A DNA stretch of 9,680 bases from assembly GCA_002482725.1 (NCBI GenBank), contig DLGO01000051.1, positions 1 through 9,680 of the forward strand, read 5' to 3'. Position 1 is the first letter of the stretch. Each line of letters starts with the position of its first letter. Made by a program: the position numbers and the translations under genes. Source of the DNA: Bacteroidetes bacterium UBA7692. GTDB taxonomy: Bacteria; Bacteroidota; Bacteroidia; Chitinophagales; LD1. This document shows, piece after piece, positions 1-5,037 of the stretch. Under the pieces are notes generated by a model. The model saw nothing but the letters and a program-made list of their open reading frames with translations, was not told the origin of the DNA and searched no databases.

Positions 1-10
1 TCACATCCGA

Positions 11-28
11 CGTAGGCAGTAGCCTACG
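11..28. repeat. Short perfect hairpin
   Basis: CGTAGGC (11-17) and GCCTACG (22-28) are perfect reverse complements separated by AGTA. No T-run follows on either strand, so it does not look like an intrinsic terminator. If the open frame ending at 47 is the tail of a gene, the hairpin lies inside that coding end. Its role is unknown. Confidence 0.4.
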
Positions 29-97
29 CCGAGAGCGGTATTACTAGAGCCTTTGCCATTTGACCAAATATCTCAGCTGTTCTTTAACTATATTTTC

Positions 98-131
98 TTT
101 GGTGCCATAATTCAGAGATACTATATATTTA
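98..131 (+). promoter_or_regulatory. Possible Bacteroidota-type promoter
   Basis: TTTG at 98-101 and TATATTTA at 124-131 are spaced 22 bp apart, near the Bacteroidota -33/-7 pattern TTTG...TAnnTTTG; the last base of the -7 element is A instead of G. The match is imperfect in AT-rich DNA and lies about 220 bp before the start of the membrane-protein gene, so this is a weak candidate. Confidence 0.18.
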
Positions 132-350
132 CGACAGGTGATATTGACCAAACTTACAGCGGTTAGTTTTTTCTTGTAATAGAGACCTCTGAAATTTCAT
201 GGTATCCAAGAAAAGTAAAACAGTTCTCGCTTCGGCGTGAGATATGTGGCTTTTCTGGGAACAGGTGCTCCATGGTGTCTCATTACAGAAAGGCTATTTG
301 TCCTACGCTGTTTCGTTCACAGAAAAGCTTGGGCAGCTAGGGATTTAGAA

Positions 351-773
351 ATGTCTTTCTTGAGGGGGAAAATCAAATTAATAGCAGCCTTTGCTTTCTT
401 GGGGTTATTTTATTTTGGCGCATACAGGCTATTTAAGTTGTTATTAGGATTCTTTGAGAATAACTACGAAGTTAAATGGAAGTCTGTATTTGATAGCGGA
501 GTAGAAATACTTGTTTTATTTGGCAGCATCTTTATGCTGGCTTCTATTTCCGTTATAGTGGTAGGCGTTTGCGAAAAGGGAAACTCAAAGTTTGGAACAA
601 GAATTGCGCCATATTTGATTGTATGCGCGGCCAGCGCTTTAATAGGCTGGCACTTCGGGGGCATTGGCGATAGCAATACTACAGGAGCTAAGTTTTTTTT
701 ATTTTCTATGATTGTAACCAACATTACTGTTTACATCAAATTGTCGGATACTGATTACGGGAAAAATAAATAA
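351..773 (+). CDS. Small hypothetical inner-membrane protein
   Basis: A 140-residue protein that I do not recognise. It has about four hydrophobic segments: residues 9-30, 50-73, 85-103 and 113-130. Short charged stretches separate them, including ENNYEVKWK (36-44) and CEKGNSKFGTR (74-84), and the tail is hydrophilic (LSDTDYGKNK). It is therefore probably an integral cytoplasmic-membrane protein with no enzyme motif that I can see. The ATG at 351 was chosen because the hydrophobic N-terminus begins there and an A-rich stretch precedes it; a GTG at 237 in the same frame would add an unlikely basic extension. It is the only + strand gene in the window and is not in an operon with its neighbours. 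Its GC (about 39% in sampled lines) is lower than that of smc, which may indicate an accessory gene. That it is a real gene is likely but unproven. Confidence 0.6.
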   Translation: MSFLRGKIKLIAAFAFLGLFYFGAYRLFKLLLGFFENNYEVKWKSVFDSGVEILVLFGSIFMLASISVIVVGVCEKGNSKFGTRIAPYLIVCAASALIGWHFGGIGDSNTTGAKFFLFSMIVTNITVYIKLSDTDYGKNK

Positions 774-1066
774 AATTTGACAGCTACTATTCACATTGTA
801 CTAGGGAGTTAAACAATAAATTCAATCTGTTATCTACGTTCTACATTTGCAATCGTTATAGATTCAAACAAAGTGTAGCAAATATCAGTGATTCCGGAGA
901 GGGCTTAGTAAAAAAGGTATTAGAGCTATCTGTGGTAATATCTCCTGCGCTGTTTTACATATTCCGCCAGGGCATGTCGAACTCCAGACAATGGGGTTCT
1001 CTGAACCCCGCCTACCTTCGCTCTCCGCTCCATTCATTCAATCTCTAAAATTACAAGACAATGACA
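774..1066. other. Intergenic stretch with unexplained open frame
   Basis: This region lies between the convergent ends of the membrane-protein gene and the iron operon. In the + strand a frame stays open for 92 codons (770-1045), closing with TAA at 1046-1048, but it lacks an ATG until position 974; the only other usual start is a GTG at 932. It does not continue the preceding gene, since stops in both frames (767 and 771) separate them. It could be a decayed gene or chance. A 7-bp hairpin at 993-1009 is the only clear structure, and neither convergent gene has a good intrinsic terminator here. Confidence 0.35.
993..1009. repeat. Hairpin downstream of the iron operon
   Basis: GGGGTTC (993-999) and GAACCCC (1003-1009) form a perfect 7-bp stem with a three-base loop, 57 bp beyond the stop codon of the last operon gene. 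Its place would suit a transcript end, but no T-run follows on either strand. At most it is a weak terminator or an mRNA 3'-end stabiliser. Confidence 0.35.
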
Positions 1067-2173
1067 TTAATCCCCATCATTATCCGTAAAGGTAATAGTA
1101 ACCCCAAGCAGGCTGGCCATATCTACCTTCATCAGCACAGTCAGCCTTTTTAGTTCTATATACAAGGTCTCCACCTGGGCAGGGTTATTTACCACAGCCT
1201 CTTCCAGCGGACCATTAATATTGGCTGCTGCGGTCAGGCACGCATCTATCTGGCTATTCAGCTTATCCGATAGCTTCACCCCATCTACCATAGGGTCTAC
1301 CGCATCCAGGTAACCATATAGGCCCTGTCCGGGCAGTCCGTTTATATTGCCGCTCATCATATAGTCCAGCCCTTTCAGGTTCTGCACTATGTGCGCTACA
1401 GAGGCATCGCTCATGGCGTTCTCTACACTGCCCGGCTGTACCGTGCCATTTGTTTTATGCCCTGCGGGTGCAGCTACCTTATCGTTCTTTATAAACTCCT
1501 CATACTCTATCAGCGCATTCACCATCAGGTTTACCGAGCCATCTATGGCAAGCCCCGTTTTGCTTACATAGCTTAATTCATAAATGCCCCATCGCTGCTG
1601 TAGCTCCAATGCTTTTGTCCTTAGATTAGCTGCAAGGGCTGTAACATAATCCAGCCTGCGGCTTGCATTGGGTGAAGTGGTAAAAGAAACCATAACGGAT
1701 ATATCATCAGTTCCAAAAATCAGGTACTCCATAGCCGGGAATCCCTTGGAGGTAGAGCCCGACGATTCTATAAAAGCCTCATCAAGCACGCTGCTGCCTG
1801 CTATAAAGTTTTCTATAAAGGTTTTGTTCGTTGGCCACTTGTCTATTTTGTTATGGATAAAGCTCTCCCTTACATCACCTATATCCATAGGTGCGCATAG
1901 CTGCCATTTCGATTGTGCATTTTTCCATTCCTGTTGCAGGGCTTCCAGATTATTCAGGCTCGGTACTGCACCGAATATTTGTGCTACGCTATCCAGTGTC
2001 TTTGCCGCTTGCATAAAGTCTGCATGCACAGTCACTATAACATCATTATATGTACCCTGAAGCATAGCACCTCTGTCATACTTATCCAGGGGACTTGTTT
2101 TTTCGGGCTTGCACGATGCCAATCCCAGGCTCAATGCCACACACGATACCAATAGTACTATTCTGTTGCTCAC
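1067..2173 (-). CDS. Imelysin-like (peptidase M75 family) lipoprotein, divergent motif
   Basis: A 368-residue member of the imelysin/M75 superfamily, envelope proteins linked to iron or metal uptake. A lipoprotein signal peptide ends in GLASC, making Cys21 the likely lipidated residue. The mature part is largely helical, as in the family. At the hallmark GxHxxE position it reads GFPAMEYLIFG (144-154): the Gly and Glu are kept and the His is Pro. This variant is, to my knowledge, usual in the second imelysin of such operons and suggests a different or lost metal site. The family name comes from a peptidase claim, but peptidase activity is doubtful for many members and is not claimed here. The gene starts with GTG one base after the TAA stop of the di-heme oxidoreductase gene, so translation is probably coupled. 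It is the last gene of the operon. The family is clear; the exact role is not. Confidence 0.88.
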   Translation of the reverse strand: MSNRIVLLVSCVALSLGLASCKPEKTSPLDKYDRGAMLQGTYNDVIVTVHADFMQAAKTLDSVAQIFGAVPSLNNLEALQQEWKNAQSKWQLCAPMDIGDVRESFIHNKIDKWPTNKTFIENFIAGSSVLDEAFIESSGSTSKGFPAMEYLIFGTDDISVMVSFTTSPNASRRLDYVTALAANLRTKALELQQRWGIYELSYVSKTGLAIDGSVNLMVNALIEYEEFIKNDKVAAPAGHKTNGTVQPGSVENAMSDASVAHIVQNLKGLDYMMSGNINGLPGQGLYGYLDAVDPMVDGVKLSDKLNSQIDACLTAAANINGPLEEAVVNNPAQVETLYIELKRLTVLMKVDMASLLGVTITFTDNDGD

Positions 2174-2174
2174 C

Positions 2175-3572
2175 TTATAATGTATTTAAAAACCTCAGTA
2201 AATTTTCCCTTTCCACCTTGCTCAACTTCAGGAACTTATTCTTAGCTGCCTCTGCCTCACCTCCGTGCCACAGTATGGCTTCTTCTATTGTCCTGGCCCT
2301 GCCGTCGTGCAGCAGGAACAACTGCTTGTTCACCGTTTGTATCAGCCCTATGCCCCATAGCGGCTGTGTCCTCCACTCATTGCCCTCTGCCAGAAAATCC
2401 GCTCGGTTATCGCTCAGCCCATCGCCCATATCATGCAGCAGCATATCGGTATATGGCCTTATGGTCTGGTTGCCCAGCCCTGTTATGCTGTGCGTACCTG
2501 TCACCATTTTGGGTATATGGCAGCTCGCACAGCCTATATTGGTAAAGAGCTGCTTGCCTTTCAGCACATCGGCATCTTTCCAGTCCCTGCGGGCAGGTAC
2601 GGCAAGTGTGCTGGAATATAATACTACTTTATGCAAATCATCATCATCTATTTCCGGGTTGCCACCATCGGCCAGCGAAGCGCAGTTGGGTATAGCACCG
2701 CAGTTTTGGCCGGAGAACAACGAAGTTGTAATCCCCATATCTCCTAAAAATGCACCGCAAACCTGCTGGAATATCGATGGCTGGTTTGCCTTCCATCCAA
2801 ATCTGCCGATAGTTGTGGCTTGTTTCTTGGCATCCCAAACATAGTTCAGCCTGCCGCTTACTCCATCACCATTCGCATCGCCCGGGTCTTCAAAGCTTTT
2901 AAGCGTTTGGTCCGGTACGGCCTCCAGCAGCCCCAGCCCTATCATTTGCTGTGCTAATCTGGGTGATACCTGCGAAGCGCTCATTGCCCCATGTTGCAGG
3001 TTACTTATATGGTAGTTTGGTTTTTGTATCGCATAGGGTGTTCCATCCGCGTAAGTTCCGGTTATGCTGCTGTAGGTTATCGTAAACTCCCCCTCCGCAT
3101 TTACCGTAGGTATGCTCCTGTCCTGTAGCTGATCGCCATAGTTAGGGTCAGGCACAGGCTCGCCATGCTGCCCTGTTCCGGGTATGCTCAGGCGCAATAG
3201 CAATCCTTGGTTGCCATCGCCGGGCGATAGTGATACCAATCCCCTGCCATCCTTGAAGTGGCACGAAGAGCACGAGCGCGCATTGATCAATGGCCCAAGC
3301 CCGTCGCGGGCTGTGGTAGACGAAGGCGCTGCCACCCAGTTTTGGTTGAAAAATGAATTGCCGACAAAAAACAGCAATCCGTCTGAGGACGTCAGTCCCG
3401 GTATCTGCTGGCTGAATGCATTGGGCGATACATCATAAACGGTAGCCGCACCCCCGCTCAGTTCCTCCCCCTGCTCTGCCTCCAATGCATCTTCTTTTCT
3501 GCAGCCCGAAAGCAGCACAAAACCCGATACCAGGCAAAAACAAAAACCCGCAACTACCTTTTTCAACCTCAC
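2175..3572 (-). CDS. Di-heme c-type oxidoreductase (DHOR, DUF1111) lipoprotein
   Basis: A 465-residue protein of the di-heme oxidoreductase family (DUF1111), often annotated as thiol oxidoreductase and distantly related to MauG and bacterial di-heme peroxidases. Two covalent heme sites are visible: CSSCH at 101-105 and CASCH at 348-352. Other conserved stretches are GLGPLINARS before the first heme, FLGDMGITTSLF at 275-286, HDMGDGLSD at 380-388, WRTQPLWGIGL at 400-410 and LHDGRARTIEEAILWHGGEA at 421-440. Three more Cys (272, 291, 297) lie between the hemes. A lipoprotein signal ends in LLSGC, with Cys24 lipidated. The listed start is GTG; the TTG two codons later would give a signal peptide beginning MKK. 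An AAAAGGA stretch lies 10 bases before the GTG. It lies between two imelysin genes, so electron transfer linked to iron or copper handling is a reasonable inference. The natural substrate is unknown. Confidence 0.93.
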   Translation of the reverse strand: MRLKKVVAGFCFCLVSGFVLLSGCRKEDALEAEQGEELSGGAATVYDVSPNAFSQQIPGLTSSDGLLFFVGNSFFNQNWVAAPSSTTARDGLGPLINARSCSSCHFKDGRGLVSLSPGDGNQGLLLRLSIPGTGQHGEPVPDPNYGDQLQDRSIPTVNAEGEFTITYSSITGTYADGTPYAIQKPNYHISNLQHGAMSASQVSPRLAQQMIGLGLLEAVPDQTLKSFEDPGDANGDGVSGRLNYVWDAKKQATTIGRFGWKANQPSIFQQVCGAFLGDMGITTSLFSGQNCGAIPNCASLADGGNPEIDDDDLHKVVLYSSTLAVPARRDWKDADVLKGKQLFTNIGCASCHIPKMVTGTHSITGLGNQTIRPYTDMLLHDMGDGLSDNRADFLAEGNEWRTQPLWGIGLIQTVNKQLFLLHDGRARTIEEAILWHGGEAEAAKNKFLKLSKVERENLLRFLNTL

Positions 3573-3582
3573 TTTTTCAATA

Positions 3583-3589
3583 TCCTTTT
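3583..3589 (-). promoter_or_regulatory. Shine-Dalgarno-like site before the DHOR gene
   Basis: Read on the minus strand the bases are AAAAGGA, ending 10 bases before the GTG at 3572. Purine-rich ribosome sites are not the rule in Bacteroidota, so this one gives modest support to the GTG over the TTG two codons later. Confidence 0.35.
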
Positions 3590-3601
3590 AAAACAATGAT
3601 A

Positions 3602-3638
3602 CCAATAGTGTTGCCCTGTACAGGAACAACACTATTGG
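3602..3638 (-). repeat. Intercistronic hairpin between irpA-like and DHOR genes
   Basis: CCAATAGTGTTG (3602-3613) and CAACACTATTGG (3627-3638) form a perfect 12-bp stem. The 13-base loop contains a second small palindrome, CCTGTACAGG. It lies in the 97-bp gap between the first and second operon genes. Downstream on the minus strand comes TATCATTGTTTT, a poor T-run, so complete termination seems unlikely. Partial termination, or 3' protection of the first gene's mRNA after processing, would fit. Either would give more of the first protein than of the next two. Confidence 0.6.
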
Positions 3639-3669
3639 CATATATACATCTTAGTTAACTGCTACCCTC

Positions 3670-4839
3670 TTAGTCAGGCAACACTGTGCTTATTGTCAAT
3701 CCCAATTTAGTACCTGCTTCCGCAAATTTATCTCCCAAAGTACGCAAAGCTTCCACCGCTGTCAATACCTTAGGTTGTTCAGTTGCATCTGTTATAGCAA
3801 AGTCAAATGGTATAGCGGTAGCATCTACGTCCGTTACTGCCAGGTTCAACTGCGCTGTTACAGCTGCGCCCAAATTAGCATCAGTTGAAGTAACCAGGTC
3901 ATTTAGCGATGCGCCTCTTATTACCTGCCCGTTTGTCCTGGTGTAAGTTCCGTTATACACGTTTTGCACACCTTTCAGGTTCAAGCGTATATCGCGGTGC
4001 GTGTTATCGCTAAAGCATGAATGCTCATCTTCCTGGCTTTGGTTATCCAGGGCAGTAAACATCCTTTCACCTGCCAATTCAGACTTGCTCAATACGCCAA
4101 TACCTGTAAGTATATGGGTAAGCGCAGTGTTGTTGTCCATAGCCAGGAATGTACCGCGGTAAGAACCTGTAGAAGCCCACTCGTCTTTTACCGAAGCTAT
4201 ATTTTCCAGCAAAAGCTCAGTAGCAATTTTCAGGTATTGTCCCCTGCGCGCCTGATTGCTCGCAGTTCCTCCTGTTACGAAGTCTGTATAAGGGCGTTGT
4301 CCCGCTTGTTTTGCTGAAGGCAATGTCAAATCCTGTCCCCAAAGCAAAAATTCGATAGCGTGGAATCCAAGGCTGATGCTTTTTTCATCTACTTTCTCGT
4401 TCAGGCTATCAAGAAGCCCTTTGGTAATAACAGGGAAGCCGGCTGCATCATTGATAATACCTGCATTCGGTAGTCCATTTACATAGTCTATATAGTTTTC
4501 GTCCAATGGCCATGCATTGATCAATCCTTCCGGACCATCCGCATCATCTATCGGTCCACCTGCAAAGCGGAATGCTTCTGTCTGGCCATAAGCCTCGCGC
4601 ATATCCAACCATGCCTGCTTTACTTCTGTCAGGCCCGAAGCAGTAGGTGCTGCCACAAATGCATCTACCTTTGTTTGAAGCGTTTGCCCCAATATATATG
4701 TATCCTCGTAGTTAGCGTACACTATAGTTGCATAGTTCTCTTTAATCGCTTGCCTGGAGTCATCTTTATCCTTTTTGCAAGATGTAAGGTTAAGTGCCAG
4801 TGATCCAAAAATGGCAAATGCGAGGTAATACTTTTTCAT
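3670..4839 (-). CDS. IrpA/ICMP-type imelysin lipoprotein (iron-regulated, M75 family)
   Basis: A 389-residue imelysin-family lipoprotein of the IrpA (iron-regulated protein A) / ICMP type. The signal peptide starts MKKYYLAF and ends LNLTSC, with Cys21 the likely lipidated residue. The mature protein begins KKDKDD. The family metal motif GxHxxE is intact as GFHAIE (158-163), followed by FLLWGQD, and the second typical block QEDEHSCFSDNTH is at 269-281. ICMP homologues have been proposed to bind metal through the GxHxxE motif, so iron binding or delivery in the envelope is the likely role; peptidase activity is uncertain. ATG at 4839 was chosen over an in-frame ATG at 4902 because the signal peptide starts there, an A-rich leader precedes it, and the longer form would begin inside the promoter. 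It is first in the operon, behind a promoter overlapped by a Fur-like palindrome. Confidence 0.93.
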   Translation of the reverse strand: MKKYYLAFAIFGSLALNLTSCKKDKDDSRQAIKENYATIVYANYEDTYILGQTLQTKVDAFVAAPTASGLTEVKQAWLDMREAYGQTEAFRFAGGPIDDADGPEGLINAWPLDENYIDYVNGLPNAGIINDAAGFPVITKGLLDSLNEKVDEKSISLGFHAIEFLLWGQDLTLPSAKQAGQRPYTDFVTGGTASNQARRGQYLKIATELLLENIASVKDEWASTGSYRGTFLAMDNNTALTHILTGIGVLSKSELAGERMFTALDNQSQEDEHSCFSDNTHRDIRLNLKGVQNVYNGTYTRTNGQVIRGASLNDLVTSTDANLGAAVTAQLNLAVTDVDATAIPFDFAITDATEQPKVLTAVEALRTLGDKFAEAGTKLGLTISTVLPD

Positions 4840-4877
4840 GCTTTTTACTGTACTTGATTTGTTTTGTGAGTGCTTAT

Positions 4878-4892
4878 TTAGAATTATTCTAA
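4878..4892 (-). promoter_or_regulatory. Fur-like 7-1-7 palindromic operator
   Basis: TTAGAAT (4878-4884) and ATTCTAA (4886-4892) are perfect inverted repeats around one central base. The symmetry extends with some mismatches to a run like CTTATTTAGAAT...ATTCTAAGTAGC. The classical Fur 7-1-7 box is TGATAAT-N-ATTATCA, and five of seven bases per half-site agree. The site lies directly downstream of the -7 element, about where transcription would begin, which is a typical repressor position. Together with an iron-family operon this suggests Fur-type control. Another repressor of the same fold remains possible. Confidence 0.6.
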
Positions 4893-4899
4893 GTAGCAG

Positions 4900-4931
4900 C
4901 AAACATAAGCAGACAACCCTGCATTCTCAAA
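4900..4931 (-). promoter_or_regulatory. Bacteroidota-type promoter of the iron operon
   Basis: On the minus strand TTTG (4931-4928) and TATGTTTG (4907-4900) are separated by 20 bp. The second is an exact match to the Bacteroidota -7 consensus TAnnTTTG, and the spacing is typical. Transcription would start near 4893-4896, giving a leader of about 55 bases before the ATG at 4839, with the palindromic operator at the start point. Confidence 0.6.
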
Positions 4932-4983
4932 ATTAAAACACATGAATTTTGTCAGTATTCTGTAAAATCTGCATCACGGGCAC

Positions 4984-5015
4984 AAAAAAGCCGGTGACCG
5001 TGCCACCGGCTTTTT
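4984..5015 (-). terminator. Intrinsic terminator of smc
   Basis: AAAAAGCCGGTG (4985-4996) pairs with CACCGGCTTTTT (5004-5015) around a 7-base loop. On the minus strand the GC-rich stem is followed by six Ts ending at 4984, 22 bases after the smc stop codon. On the + strand it also ends in a T-run, so it could work in both directions, but no + strand gene enters it. It separates smc from the promoter of the iron operon. Confidence 0.88.
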
Positions 5016-5037
5016 CTAAGGTATCAGAGAACCCCGC

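Larger units (their letters stand above)
1..350. other. Gene-poor left end, no convincing CDS
   Basis: No convincing gene is visible before the small membrane protein. A + strand frame is open from the window edge and closes with TAG at 45-47. It could be the last 14 codons of a gene lying outside, but it is too short to identify. The stretch holds a perfect 7-bp hairpin near its start, a possible promoter around 98-131, and a small stem with a TTCG loop at 225-242 (TCTCGC paired with GC, a two-base bulge, then GAGA). A frame continuous with the following gene could be opened from GTG at 237. Its 38 extra codons are basic and rich in Arg, Cys and Trp and do not look like a natural N-terminus, so they were left out. 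Confidence 0.4.

Noticed and set aside
1..47. 3' end of an upstream + strand gene
   Set aside because: Only 14 codons are visible before TAG, with no identifiable feature; it is mentioned but not annotated as a CDS.
237..350. N-terminal extension of the small membrane protein from GTG at 237
   Set aside because: The extra 38 residues are basic and Cys/Trp-rich with no signal or domain character, and the hydrophobic protein begins naturally at the ATG at 351.
449..461. ATTCT-TTG-AGAAT palindrome resembling the operator half-sites
   Set aside because: It lies inside the membrane-protein coding region and has a three-base spacer instead of one.
993..1009. Intrinsic terminator of the iron operon
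   Set aside because: The stem is good but no T-run follows on the minus strand, so it was listed only as a hairpin.
2095..2844. + strand open frame of 249 codons opposite the di-heme oxidoreductase gene
   Set aside because: It lies antisense to a gene with two clear heme motifs; its Cys/Ser/Pro-rich translation has no recognisable domain.
4840..4902. Longer first imelysin starting at ATG 4902
   Set aside because: It would place 21 polar residues before a perfect lipoprotein signal peptide, and the start would lie inside the promoter and operator.
5023..5034. Shared 12-mer TCAGAGAACCCC here and, on the minus strand, at 993-1004
   Set aside because: The match is short, the two copies are in opposite orientation, one lies within a hairpin and the other does not, and the flanks do not agree. 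It is probably chance.
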